Below, one piece after another: positions 7,687-15,902 of a DNA stretch of 64,000 nucleotides. Positions within the stretch are counted from its first letter, which is position 1. The number at the start of each line of letters is the position of its first letter. The notes beneath the pieces are model-generated. The model worked only from the letters and a program-made list of their open reading frames with translations, did no database searches and was not told where the DNA came from. The translations under genes were made by a program, and so were the position numbers. The stretch lies in contig NZ_JARUBH010000009.1 in assembly GCF_029626105.1 (NCBI RefSeq), positions 1,488,001 through 1,552,000 of the forward strand, in the 5' to 3' direction. This DNA comes from Solwaraspora sp. WMMD792 (GTDB lineage Bacteria; Actinomycetota; Actinomycetes; Mycobacteriales; Micromonosporaceae).

Positions 7687-8222
7687 ACGACAAGGTATTG
7701 GTCAAATTGAGCAAACGGATGTCGCTGGCGCTGCGTCACGCGCCCGACCGGTTCGATCTCGAACTGGACCCGGCCGGGTGGGTCCCGGTGACGGACCTGC
7801 TCGGCGCGCTACGGATCACCCGACTGGAGTTGGACACCGTCGTCAAGCGGGACAGCAAGCAACGGTTCGCGCTGCGCCGCGACCCCGACGGCACCGAGCA
7901 GATTCGGGCGAACCAGGGGCATTCGGTCCCGATCGACCTGGGGCTGGTCGCGCTGCCTCCGCCGGAGCGGCTCTACCACGGCACCAGCGCGACCGCGCTC
8001 GACTCGATCCGGGCCACCGGGCTGCACCGGGCCCGGCGTCACCACGTACACCTGTCGCCGGACACCGACACGGCCCGCCGGGTCGGTGCCCGGCGGGCCG
8101 GTGGCGTCGTGGTCCTCACCGTCGACGCGGCGGCGATGGCCCGAGACGGTCACCTGTTCTACCGCAGCGCCAACGGGGTGTGGCTCACCGACGCGGTGCC
8201 GCCCCGCTACCTGGATATCTGA
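7683..8222 (+). CDS. kptA: RNA 2'-phosphotransferase Tpt1/KptA
   Basis: The 179-residue protein has the KptA/Tpt1 pattern: LSKRMSLALRHAP (residues ~6-18) holds the first RNA-binding Arg-His pair, LYHGTSATALDSI (~97-109) the NAD-binding His-x-Thr, and HHVHLSPDT (~120-128) the third motif. Tpt1 removes an internal 2'-phosphate from RNA with NAD, giving ADP-ribose 1''-2''-cyclic phosphate; in bacteria its natural substrate is unclear because they lack the eukaryotic splicing ligase route. The GTG start overlaps the upstream stop (GTGA), indicating translational coupling to the membrane protein. The 3' end overlaps the convergent aldo/keto reductase by 16 bp. Confidence 0.9.
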   Translation: MNDKVLVKLSKRMSLALRHAPDRFDLELDPAGWVPVTDLLGALRITRLELDTVVKRDSKQRFALRRDPDGTEQIRANQGHSVPIDLGLVALPPPERLYHGTSATALDSIRATGLHRARRHHVHLSPDTDTARRVGARRAGGVVVLTVDAAAMARDGHLFYRSANGVWLTDAVPPRYLDI

Positions 8223-9181
8223 GCGCCGACGCGGGCCTCGATGGTCGCCATCAGGTCGGCCGGCAGCACACCGGCGGACGCCGCGGCCAGGCATTCGCGC
8301 AGCTCGGTGCGGTTCTTCACGCCGAGGACAACGGTGTCGACGCCGGGCATCGACAGCGTGTACCGGTGGGCGAGTGACGCGGCGGATTCGCCCAGCTCGC
8401 GGGCGAGTTCGCGCAGCGGCGCGGCCCGCCGGAAGTCGACCATGGTCGGATGCTCAGGCGGCAGGTCCCGGTCGACGGCGTCGGTGAACGCCCCGGCCGC
8501 GACCGCACGGATGCCCATCACCCCGACGCCGTGCCGGCCGGCGGCCGACAGGATGTCGCGCGGCCGGGAGCCCTCGCTGCCGGGCATCAGCAGATCGCCG
8601 GGGGAGTCGAGTAGGTTCGTCACACACTGGGCGACCGCCGGGGACGGCTGATCGCCGAGCACCCGGATGATCACGTCCGGCTCCTCGACGGCGGTGATCC
8701 CCCACGCGCCGATCCGGCCACGGCGTACCAGGTCCTCGAACGCCGGCCGGACGGCTTCGGCGAACAGGCCGGCGGAGGTCACCCCGGTGGTGCCCGGCGC
8801 GGCCTGCGCCACGATCGGATTGTGCAGCAGTAGTGCGTCGACGAACGACAGCCGCATCCGTTGCAGGCTGTCGTCGAGGGATTTCTCCAGCAGGGCCGCG
8901 ACGTCACCGGCAGCCGGGTTGCCGAGCCCGCATTTGGTGACGACACGTACGCCGGCCGGCAGGTTGCCGTCGAAGGCCGCGCCGACCACCCGTTCCGCTT
9001 CGCCGTCGCCGTAGCCGGGAGCGACGTCGAGGAGGTCGATGCCGGCGTCGACCGCTTCCCGTACGGTCGCCACCGCCTCGTCCCGGTCGGTGACGCCCCA
9101 GACCTGGCCCAGCCCGCCCCCACCGAGGGTGAGGACGCTGACCGGTCCGACGCTGCCGAGAGGCCGCTGTTCCATCGCCAT
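8207..9181 (-). CDS. Aldo/keto reductase
   Basis: The 324-residue protein is an NAD(P)H-dependent aldo/keto reductase of the D-threo-aldose (L-fucose) dehydrogenase-like group. GIDLLDVAPGYGDGEAERVVG (Asp and Tyr of the catalytic tetrad, ~50-70), VVTKCGLG (the Lys) and SFVDALLLHNPIV (the His) are visible; the C-terminal VDTVVLGVKNRTELRE binds the cofactor phosphate. It reduces a sugar or aldehyde, or oxidises an aldose; the substrate cannot be told. AGGAG lies just before the first ATG, so a start six bases further in (9175) is also possible. It converges on kptA. Confidence 0.9.
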   Translation of the reverse strand: MAMEQRPLGSVGPVSVLTLGGGGLGQVWGVTDRDEAVATVREAVDAGIDLLDVAPGYGDGEAERVVGAAFDGNLPAGVRVVTKCGLGNPAAGDVAALLEKSLDDSLQRMRLSFVDALLLHNPIVAQAAPGTTGVTSAGLFAEAVRPAFEDLVRRGRIGAWGITAVEEPDVIIRVLGDQPSPAVAQCVTNLLDSPGDLLMPGSEGSRPRDILSAAGRHGVGVMGIRAVAAGAFTDAVDRDLPPEHPTMVDFRRAAPLRELARELGESAASLAHRYTLSMPGVDTVVLGVKNRTELRECLAAASAGVLPADLMATIEARVGAQISR

Positions 9182-9429
9182 GTGCTCCTTCCGATGATCC
9201 TGTTGCGACTCAGGATTGCACCTGGAGCGCGCTCGAGGTCAACCGTGGACCGGCTCGGTCACCTATGAGGTGATCGGTGTGCCAGCCGTCGGCCAGGTTG
9301 CCGGGAGGGTTGGCCGAGACGAGTCATCTCCGTCTGTTCGAGATTTCCCAGACATTGACTAGTATCACAGAGATGGCGTCGTAGACATCGAGACTAAGCA
9401 ATGATTAACGGTCGGAAAGGGACAAACGC

Positions 9430-9996
9430 ATGAATGGATTCGACAGGCGAATGGGTGGACCGATCAGTCGGTCGCTCCGTCGGCTGACGGTTGTCGCTCT
9501 GGCTGTCACCGTGGGGCTCTTCGTGCTCCCGGCGACAGCAGCGCAGGCTGCCACGTGGCGGTCGGCGACATCCACCGGGTGGGGGCCGAGCCCGGCCGCC
9601 GGCCAGCAGAACGCGGCGAACAACGCCCGCGCGGCGCTCACCTCGCTCGCCGCAAACCTCGGCGAGACCTGCAGCAATGTCACGGTCTCTACGCCGCGAC
9701 ACCTCTACACCGCGCCCGACGGCTCGGCGTACGTCTACGAGGCGACAGCCACCGGCTACTGCGTACCGGCCCCGCCGCCACCGTCGTACACCGTTGCCCG
9801 CTCGGCTACCCGGCAGGGCAGCGGTGCCACCTCGACCAGCGCGATCCAGAACGGGGCCCAGGCTGCCCGCGCCGACATTCTCGCCGTCGGCGTGGCCTGC
9901 GCGAACTGGGCGACGAATGCCAGCAATGTGTTCACCGCGCCGGACGGATCCTGGCACGTCTACAACGTCACGGTCAGCGCTCTCTGCACGAACTGA
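9430..9996 (+). CDS. Small secreted two-repeat protein
   Basis: The 188-residue protein has a clear signal peptide ending near TAAQA-AT (~residue 40) and then two related modules of about 70 residues. Both end in the same pattern: HLYTAPDGSAYVYEATATGYC in module 1 and VFTAPDGSWHVYNVTVSALC in module 2, with a second Cys in each that could form an intramodule disulfide. A short Pro-rich linker (PAPPPPS) separates them. I do not recognise the domain. A GAAAGGGAC ribosome site lies nine bases before the ATG, and the preceding 248 bp hold no gene. It is probably exported and monocistronic. Confidence 0.75.
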   Translation: MNGFDRRMGGPISRSLRRLTVVALAVTVGLFVLPATAAQAATWRSATSTGWGPSPAAGQQNAANNARAALTSLAANLGETCSNVTVSTPRHLYTAPDGSAYVYEATATGYCVPAPPPPSYTVARSATRQGSGATSTSAIQNGAQAARADILAVGVACANWATNASNVFTAPDGSWHVYNVTVSALCTN

Positions 9997-10122
9997 CAAG
10001 CCTCGGCATTCGGCCGGCTCGGGTGCGACATACGCGCAACGCACTGGACAGTCGTCAGCCCATCGCCGTCGACGTGGCCGCCTGTCCGTAGATCAGCGCG
10101 CCCGCCCGTAGGATCCGGGGCT

Positions 10123-10986
10123 GTGGACCCGGCGCTCGGCACACTCACCGGGCAGCAGCGGTCGTTGTTGGACCGCTGGCTGCCCGGCGTGAGCGTCGAG
10201 CGGGACCACAGCTGGGGTTTGGTGGCGACCACCGTCCTGGAGGTGACGCATGCCGGGTCGCGGTTCATCGTCAAGGCCGGCGGCGACCGTGACCATCACC
10301 TCGCCCGCGAACTGCACGCCCACCGGCACTGGCTGCGCCCATGGACCAGGATCGGCCGCGCTCCGGCGTTGGCGTACGGCAGTGCCGAGGCGAAGCTGCT
10401 GGTCACCCGGTTCCTGCCGGGTGAGCTGGCGCTCGTCAGCGGGCACGCCGACGACCCGGACGTCCACCGGCAGGCCGGCGAACTGCTGGCGATGCTGCAC
10501 GCCCAGATTGCCGTCACCGACGATGACCACGAGCGGCGGGAGAACGACAAGTCGCTGTCCTGGCTTGCCGGCCCGCACCGGATCGACGACGACACGGTAC
10601 GGCGGTTGCGCGCCGAGATCGCCAGCTGGCCGACGCCGTCGGCGACCCTGGTGCCCACCCACGGCGACTGGCATCCGCGCAACTGGCTCGTCGACGGTGG
10701 CGTGGTCAGTGTGATCGACTTCGGCCGCGCGGCGCTGCGTCCCGCGTACACCGACCTTGCCCGGCTGGCCGTCAACGACTTCCGCCGTACGCCGGGCCTC
10801 GAAGCTGCGTTCCTCGACGGCTACGGCCCCGATCCGCGTACGGCCGACGCATGGCACCGCACCCAGGTCCGGGAGGCGATCGGCACCGCCGCGTGGGCCT
10901 ACCGGGTGGGCGACGAGCGGTTCGAAGCCCAGGGCCACCGCATGATCGCCGACGCGACGGGCGACCGACCCGACCGTCGGGCATGA
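10123..10986 (+). CDS. Aminoglycoside phosphotransferase family kinase
   Basis: The 287-residue protein has the APH/choline-kinase fold: VLEVTHAGSRFIVKAGG holds the ATP-site Lys (~residue 45), THGDWHPRNWLVD (~183-195) is the catalytic loop with Asp and Asn, and VVSVIDFGRAALRP carries the metal-binding Asp. The family phosphorylates hydroxyls of aminoglycosides, macrolides, sugars or small metabolites. Resistance cannot be asserted, because most actinobacterial members have other substrates. The GTG start follows a TAGGAT -10-like hexamer by eight bases and no ribosome site is seen, so the mRNA may be leaderless. Neighbours give no pathway. Confidence 0.85.
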   Translation: MDPALGTLTGQQRSLLDRWLPGVSVERDHSWGLVATTVLEVTHAGSRFIVKAGGDRDHHLARELHAHRHWLRPWTRIGRAPALAYGSAEAKLLVTRFLPGELALVSGHADDPDVHRQAGELLAMLHAQIAVTDDDHERRENDKSLSWLAGPHRIDDDTVRRLRAEIASWPTPSATLVPTHGDWHPRNWLVDGGVVSVIDFGRAALRPAYTDLARLAVNDFRRTPGLEAAFLDGYGPDPRTADAWHRTQVREAIGTAAWAYRVGDERFEAQGHRMIADATGDRPDRRA

Positions 10987-11052
10987 GCAAAACCGCCCGC
11001 TTCAGCCCGGCGCCAGCCGGGTGCCCGGGGGAGGCGGTCACTCCAGCAGTCG

Positions 11053-11694
11053 TCAGCCGGGGAGGTGGTCGGCCAGATCGCACAGGTGGTCCAGGGCGGG
11101 CTCGATCGACGGCGCGGTGAGCCGGCGCTCCTGCCAGGTCACCAGCGCGTCACCGGTGAGGCGGACCGGGCGGTCCGGATGCTCCACCAGCCAACGCCCG
11201 ATCTGCGGGTTGAGCAGCGTACGGGCGAACGCGACGTCGTCGGTGGTGACCCGGAACCAGGCGTCGATGTGCGAGTTGCCGGTCGTGAACTCGGTCGTGT
11301 CGGTCAGGTCGTACCGATGGCTCTCCTGACCGGTCTTCGTCACCTGTACGGTCGGGCCGGACTGCCGCACGGCCACCGCGAAGACCCGCAGGCACGCCTG
11401 CACGTTGCCCCAGTCGTTGACTTCCCGCAGCTCGAAACACCAGAACGGCCGGCCCCGGTGGCGTCCGGTGATCGCGTCGTAGGTCGTCGGCGCCGGGATC
11501 GGGAAGCTGCCGAACCGGCTCAGCAACTCGCGGTCATGCTGCTGGTAGGTCCAGCCGCGCTCGTTGACCGAGGCGACCAAGGCCGCCGTGGCGCGCGTGC
11601 TCCGCCAGAGTCTGCGGGTGCGCTGGACGCTCAGCCAGATCCCGAGGACGAGCGGGCTGAGAATGAACAGCGACAGGAACAGTTCGAGGTTCAT
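11053..11694 (-). CDS. Membrane-anchored protein of unknown function
   Basis: The 213-residue protein begins LELFLSLFILSPLVLGIWLS, a single N-terminal membrane helix, followed by a soluble part with a Trp-rich patch (GRPFWCFELREVNDWGN) and a DAWFRVTTDD segment. I do not recognise the family. The ATG at 11694 overlaps the stop of the upstream gene (ATGA), so it is translated with it; the longer open frame to 11880 runs inside the neighbour and is rejected. It is the last gene of a TPR-type operon read leftwards, and its role is probably tied to that system. Confidence 0.7.
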   Translation of the reverse strand: MNLELFLSLFILSPLVLGIWLSVQRTRRLWRSTRATAALVASVNERGWTYQQHDRELLSRFGSFPIPAPTTYDAITGRHRGRPFWCFELREVNDWGNVQACLRVFAVAVRQSGPTVQVTKTGQESHRYDLTDTTEFTTGNSHIDAWFRVTTDDVAFARTLLNPQIGRWLVEHPDRPVRLTGDALVTWQERRLTAPSIEPALDHLCDLADHLPG

Positions 11695-12593
11695 GGCGAT
11701 CCTCCGGTGCCGAACGTCGCCAGGGTGGCCGTGGCCCGGGCGACGTTCGCCACCGACTCGGTGTCGCCAAGGCTGGTGTAGAGCTCGTGCTGCCACCGCA
11801 GCCAGGTGGCGATCAGCGACCGGATCTCCACGTCGTAGACAGCGTGCATGAACAGGATGTCGGCCACGCCGGTCAACCAACCCGACGCGTCTGCGGCATC
11901 CGAGCCGTTACCGTCATCGAACCACTGCCGGCCGGCCCGGTACAGCACCCGGGCCCAGGCCGCGCCGTACCGGTGGAACTGGTAACGCATCTTGTTGGTG
12001 CCCAGCAGCGACGTCGCGGCGAACAGCAGGTGCGCGTCCAGGGCGAGCCGCATGCCGGAAGGCATGTCGCCCCGGTCGAGCGCTGCCTCGGCGAGCTGGG
12101 CCAGCTCGGTCGCCACGTCAGGAGCGCTCTCCAACCGGACCCGCAGCACCGGCACCATGGGCACGCTGGCTCCGGCCAACCCCGGCAGCCGGGCGTTCAG
12201 CTCGGGCGCGACCTTCGCCAGCACCGCCGGCAACGTCGGCCGCTGGCGCAGCTGGCGGATCAGGTCCGCCCCGGGCCATTCGTGCCGGACCGCGCCACCC
12301 TGCTCGATCAGTTGGCGTACGGCCTTGGCGCGATCATGCTGGCCGAGCGCGAGATGGGCGACGTTCGCGATTTCGGCCGCCATCGTGAAGTCGTGCCAAT
12401 GGTCCATCTGCGCCTGGTCGCGTTCCCATGGCTCCAGTGCGACGAACCCCTGCGCGTAGTGGTACACCGCGTATCCGGCGGCCGCGGCGATGATTTCCGG
12501 GTCGCCGCCGGCACGCATCTGTACCTCCGCCGCCGCCATGGCGATCAACGCCTGGTCGAAGGTGGATGCCAGGTGGCCGGCTTCGGCCTGCAC
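11691..12593 (-). CDS. Helical repeat protein, 3' part of a likely frameshifted gene
   Basis: The 300-residue frame is rich in Ala/Leu helices of TPR type (for example TELAQLAEAALDRGDMPSGM and LGDTESVANVARATATLATF) without a catalytic motif. The GTG at 12593 is only the first usable start: the same frame stays open and protein-like for at least another ~35 codons upstream (VERAIADVAIIRAQAHAGLG), with no start codon, and runs into the end of the preceding TPR gene in another frame. The simplest reading is one original gene of roughly 460 residues split by a one-base slip near 12690-12725. Downstream it is coupled to the membrane-anchored gene by ATGA. Confidence 0.65.
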   Translation of the reverse strand: MQAEAGHLASTFDQALIAMAAAEVQMRAGGDPEIIAAAAGYAVYHYAQGFVALEPWERDQAQMDHWHDFTMAAEIANVAHLALGQHDRAKAVRQLIEQGGAVRHEWPGADLIRQLRQRPTLPAVLAKVAPELNARLPGLAGASVPMVPVLRVRLESAPDVATELAQLAEAALDRGDMPSGMRLALDAHLLFAATSLLGTNKMRYQFHRYGAAWARVLYRAGRQWFDDGNGSDAADASGWLTGVADILFMHAVYDVEIRSLIATWLRWQHELYTSLGDTESVANVARATATLATFGTGGSP

Positions 12594-12679
12594 GATGTAC
12601 GTGAACAGCGCCTGCTGGGCGTCGGCGAGCGCGGAGAACAGATTGCCGAGCCCGGCGTGTGCCTGAGCCCGGATGATCG

Positions 12680-13057
12680 CTACATCGGCGATCGCCCGCT
12701 CGACCTCTGGGCCGCCCCGGGCAGGCCGCTGAGACCCGTGTCGGGGACGACCCGGAGCAGGCCCTCGTGTGTCTGGGCGTACCGCAGCGCGGCGACCTTC
12801 TCCCAGTTCGACTCGGCCGCCTTCAATGTTTTTACCGCTGCCTGAAGGTCGTTGCGCTGGGCCTGCCAGTCGCCGAGCGTCAACTGGATCCGGGCCAGCA
12901 GCTCGTGGGCGTCGGCGTCCTCCGTATCCTGCTCGACGGCGGCCTCAGCCAGCCCGCACGCCTCCTGGTAGGCGCGGATGGCGGCGTCGACATCGCCGCG
13001 GTTGTGCGACCGGTCACCGTTGTCCAGGAGGTCGCGGATCCGCTTGCCATTGTCCAT
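12680..13057 (-). CDS. TPR-type protein, 5' part of a likely frameshifted gene
   Basis: The 125-residue frame starts at an ATG preceded by GGAGAGGA eight bases upstream (an upstream GTG at 13153 gives a disordered extension and is less likely). Residues 5-75 form two TPR-like helical pairs: GDVDAAIRAYQEACGLAEAA and ADAHELLARIQLTLGDWQAQ. The last ~20 residues before the stop look unlike the rest (LSGLPGAAQRSSGRSPM), while the neighbouring frame there reads as good helical protein. This supports a frameshift joining it to the downstream gene. The divergent neighbour is a secreted esterase. Confidence 0.65.
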   Translation of the reverse strand: MDNGKRIRDLLDNGDRSHNRGDVDAAIRAYQEACGLAEAAVEQDTEDADAHELLARIQLTLGDWQAQRNDLQAAVKTLKAAESNWEKVAALRYAQTHEGLLRVVPDTGLSGLPGAAQRSSGRSPM

Positions 13058-13299
13058 CGCCCAGTCCTCTCCAGCCGGTGCGCGACCCGAGGCCGCAGGA
13101 GCCGGGGTGCGGCGGTCGGCGTCGTCGGACTCGCGACCGTCGTACGCGACCACGGTAGCCGGTGCGAAGTGTTGCTTGACTTAGTCGGGAAGCCAAACAA
13201 AGCTGGGGGTGCGCTCCCATCGACGGTCCTTCCACGGCACCTGCGGTCACCACTCGGGTGACCGGCAGGTCCAGTGTGACCCCGAAAGGAACGCAGACC

Positions 13300-14415
13300 A
13301 TGCCACGAAGAGCTCTCCTGTGCTCGCTGTTCGCCGCCCTCGCCATGGCCCTGGGCCTGGCGGTGACGACGGCGCCTGCGGCGTCGGCCGCCGACCCGGT
13401 CCGGATCATGCCGCTCGGCGACTCGATCACCGCCGGCCCCGGCTGCTGGCGGGCCCTCGTCTGGGACCAGTTGCGCAGCGCCGGGCACACCGACATCGAC
13501 TTCGTCGGCAGCGCCTCCGACGGCGGCAGCTGCAACTACGGCTTCTCCTACGACCCCGACCACGAGGGCCACGGCGGCTTCTCGGCGGTCGGCATCGCCG
13601 ACAACAACCAACTGCCGCCGTGGCTGAACGCGGCGGCACCGGACATCGTCGTGATGCACCTGGGGACGAACGACCTGTGGGGCGGCTGGCAGTCGATGGA
13701 CACCATCATGGCCGCGTTCACCAAACTGGTCGGGCAGATGCGGGCGAACAACCCGGACATGAAGCTCCTGGTCGCGCAGATCATCCCGCACCACGGCTGC
13801 ACGACCTGCCCGGCCGACACGGTGACGCTCAACAACCGGATCGCCGCCTGGGCCGCCGCCCTGACCACCGCCCGGTCGCCGATCGCCGTGGTGGACCAGT
13901 GGACCGGATTCGACGCCGCGACGGACACCGGCGACGGCGTACACCCCAACGACGCGGGCTTCCGCAAGATGGCCGACCGGTTCGCGCCGGCGATCGCGCG
14001 GCTCCTCGGCACCGCCACCCCGACGCCGACGGTCGCGCCGACCACTCCACCGGTCACCCCGACGCCGACGGCCACGACGACCCCGACGGTCGCGCCGACC
14101 ACCCCACCGGCCGGCGGGGACTGCACCGCCACCTACCGGGTGATCAGCCAGTGGAACGGCGGCTTCCAGGGTGAGGTGAGTGTCCGCAACGCCGGGTCGG
14201 CGGCGACGTCGGCGTGGACCACGACGCTCACCCTCGGCGGCGGCCAACAGGTCAACCAGGCATGGAACGCCAGCGTGACCCAGACCGGCTCGATGGTCAC
14301 CGCCCGCAACGTGAGCTGGAACGGCAACCTGCCGGCCGGCGGCTCGGCCAGCTTCGGGTTCCTCGCCTCCGGCGACGGTGACACCGCAGTGTCGGCGGCC
14401 TGCACGCTCGGCTGA
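13300..14415 (+). CDS. Secreted SGNH esterase with CBM2
   Basis: The 371-residue protein has a signal peptide (cut near ASA-ADP, ~residue 30), an SGNH hydrolase domain of the CE3 acetylxylan-esterase type, a Thr/Pro linker and a C-terminal family 2 carbohydrate-binding module. IMPLGDSITAGPG holds the catalytic Ser, VVMHLGTNDLWGG the oxyanion Asn and GDGVHPNDAG the Asp-x-x-His pair. The linker is built from TPTPTVAPTTPP-type repeats. The CBM2 spans GDCTATYRVISQWNGGFQG to the end, with paired Cys and exposed Trp. It probably removes acetyl groups from plant xylan or similar polymers while bound to cellulose. Start chosen for AAAGGA nine bases upstream. Confidence 0.93.
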   Translation: MPRRALLCSLFAALAMALGLAVTTAPAASAADPVRIMPLGDSITAGPGCWRALVWDQLRSAGHTDIDFVGSASDGGSCNYGFSYDPDHEGHGGFSAVGIADNNQLPPWLNAAAPDIVVMHLGTNDLWGGWQSMDTIMAAFTKLVGQMRANNPDMKLLVAQIIPHHGCTTCPADTVTLNNRIAAWAAALTTARSPIAVVDQWTGFDAATDTGDGVHPNDAGFRKMADRFAPAIARLLGTATPTPTVAPTTPPVTPTPTATTTPTVAPTTPPAGGDCTATYRVISQWNGGFQGEVSVRNAGSAATSAWTTTLTLGGGQQVNQAWNASVTQTGSMVTARNVSWNGNLPAGGSASFGFLASGDGDTAVSAACTLG

Positions 14416-14457
14416 GGCCGGGTCCGGGCGGGCCCGCACGGTTGACAGGATGGGCCG

Positions 14458-15786
14458 ATGATCGAGCAGCGTCGTCGGTCCGGCCCGTCGCCCACCTCGG
14501 GCGTCGGCCGGGCCCTGCGGGTGGTGGTCGCGGTACTGGTCGGGTCGGCGGCGGTGGTCGGTGCGGTGCGCCTGGTCGCACCGGCCACCGCCGGGCCCGA
14601 GGCGGAACCGCCCGGCGTACGGCGTCAGCTGACCTTCCTGCGGGCGGCGCTGGACGACGGGGCCGGTGAACGGGCGCAGCAACTCTTCCCGGAGGGCTAC
14701 TTCTTCAGCCACGCCCTGTACGGGCTGGCCTGGGTCGACCTCGGGCTGCGCGCCCCGGCCGGCGAACGGACCGAGGCGCTGGCCGAGGCCCGGTGGGCGT
14801 TGACCAGACTGGAGTCACCGGCCGGCCGGGCACCGTTTCCCGCCGACCTGACCCCGGCGTACGGCGTGTTCTACCAGGGCTGGACGAACTGGCTGCGCGG
14901 CGGCGTACTCAGCCTGCAACCACCGGACGGTCGGGACCGAGCCGAGCTGGCCCGGTTCACCGGGGCCGCAGCCGACCTCGGCGCGGCCTTCGACACCACA
15001 TTGGACAAGACCGGGTCGCCGTACCTGCCGGCGTACCACGGGCAGGCCTGGCCGGTGGACTCCACGGTGGCGGTGGCTTCGCTGCGGCTGCACGACAGTC
15101 TGTTGCCGGACCGCTTCGACGGTACGGTGGCGCGTTGGCTGGCCGGCGTACGGCAGCGTCTCGACCCGGCCACCGGCCTGCTGCCACACCGGGTCGATCC
15201 GGTGACCGGCGCGCCGGCCGAGGTGGCCCGGGGCACCTCGCAGAGCCTGATCCACCGGTTCCTGCCGGAGATCGACACGGCGTTCGCCCGCGAGCAGTAT
15301 CTGACCTTCCGGGACGGGTTCGTGGCCGCGCCGCTGCGGCTCGGCCCGGCGGTGCTGGAGTACCGGGCCGGCACCAGCGGCCCGGCCGACGTCGACTCGG
15401 GGCCGCTGCCGCTGGGGGTGAGCCTGTCGGCCACCGTGGTCACCCTCGGCGCGGCCCAGGTGCACGGCGACGCGGCGTTGGCCGGCGCGCTGGCCAGCTA
15501 CGGCGACTTCGCCGGCCTGCCGGTCGACACCCCGACCACCCGGCGGTACGCGTTCGGGCTGATGCCGGTCGGTGACGCGTTCCTGGCCTGGTCGAAGTCC
15601 GCGCGGCCGTGGGTCGCCGCCGCCGGCCAGCCGCCGCCGGCCAGTGTCTCCTGGACGTGGCGGCTGCCGTTGCTGGCGCTGTTGTCCATTGTGGTGCTGC
15701 TGTCCGTCGTGGCGGTGCTGCCGTGGCTGCCCACGCTGGTCCGCCGCCGGGCCGCGAGCAGAAAGCGCGAGCAGGAAAGCCGGTGA
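14458..15786 (+). CDS. Membrane protein with helical barrel-like external domain
   Basis: The 442-residue protein has an N-terminal membrane helix (ALRVVVAVLVGSAAVVGAV, ~19-37), a large soluble region of ~350 residues and a C-terminal helix (LPLLALLSIVVLLSVVAVLP) followed by an Arg/Lys tail. The middle part is all-helical in character with motifs such as YGVFYQGWTNWLRGG and PYLPAYHGQAWPVDSTVAVA, reminiscent of alpha/alpha-barrel proteins, but I cannot assign it to an enzyme family. With both ends anchored, the domain would face outside. It lies 42 bp after the secreted esterase gene; a CAGGAT hexamer just before the ATG could be its own leaderless promoter. The stop is inside a short tandem repeat. 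Confidence 0.7.
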   Translation: MIEQRRRSGPSPTSGVGRALRVVVAVLVGSAAVVGAVRLVAPATAGPEAEPPGVRRQLTFLRAALDDGAGERAQQLFPEGYFFSHALYGLAWVDLGLRAPAGERTEALAEARWALTRLESPAGRAPFPADLTPAYGVFYQGWTNWLRGGVLSLQPPDGRDRAELARFTGAAADLGAAFDTTLDKTGSPYLPAYHGQAWPVDSTVAVASLRLHDSLLPDRFDGTVARWLAGVRQRLDPATGLLPHRVDPVTGAPAEVARGTSQSLIHRFLPEIDTAFAREQYLTFRDGFVAAPLRLGPAVLEYRAGTSGPADVDSGPLPLGVSLSATVVTLGAAQVHGDAALAGALASYGDFAGLPVDTPTTRRYAFGLMPVGDAFLAWSKSARPWVAAAGQPPPASVSWTWRLPLLALLSIVVLLSVVAVLPWLPTLVRRRAASRKREQESR

Positions 15787-15807
15787 GCCGGTGAGCCGGT
15801 GAGCCGG
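15782..15807 (+). repeat. 8-bp tandem repeat over a stop codon
   Basis: The unit GGTGAGCC is repeated three times head to tail. The TGA stop of the preceding membrane protein gene lies in the first copy, so expansion would not change the protein. Confidence 0.85.
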
Positions 15808-15816
15808 CCGACAATG

Positions 15817-15851
15817 GCGTACGCCCCGAGGGGTCACCTCGGGGCGTACGC
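15817..15851. terminator. Bidirectional terminator hairpin
   Basis: A perfect 15-bp inverted repeat (arms 15817-15831 and 15837-15851, 5-base loop) lies between two convergent genes, the membrane protein ending at 15786 and the subtilase ending at 15903. There is no T-run, as is usual for high-GC actinobacteria. The symmetry would serve both strands. Confidence 0.85.
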
Positions 15852-15902
15852 TCGGGGCGGCTCACCGTCGACGGGTCATCTACCGGTGAGCCGGGTCACG
15901 GG

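Noticed and set aside
10123..10986. Antibiotic resistance kinase
   Set aside because: The fold is that of the APH family, but most members in actinobacteria have other substrates and no neighbouring antibiotic genes are present.
12880..14712. Open frame of 610 codons on the minus strand
   Set aside because: Antisense to the esterase gene and composed of low-complexity Arg/Gly/Asp sequence.
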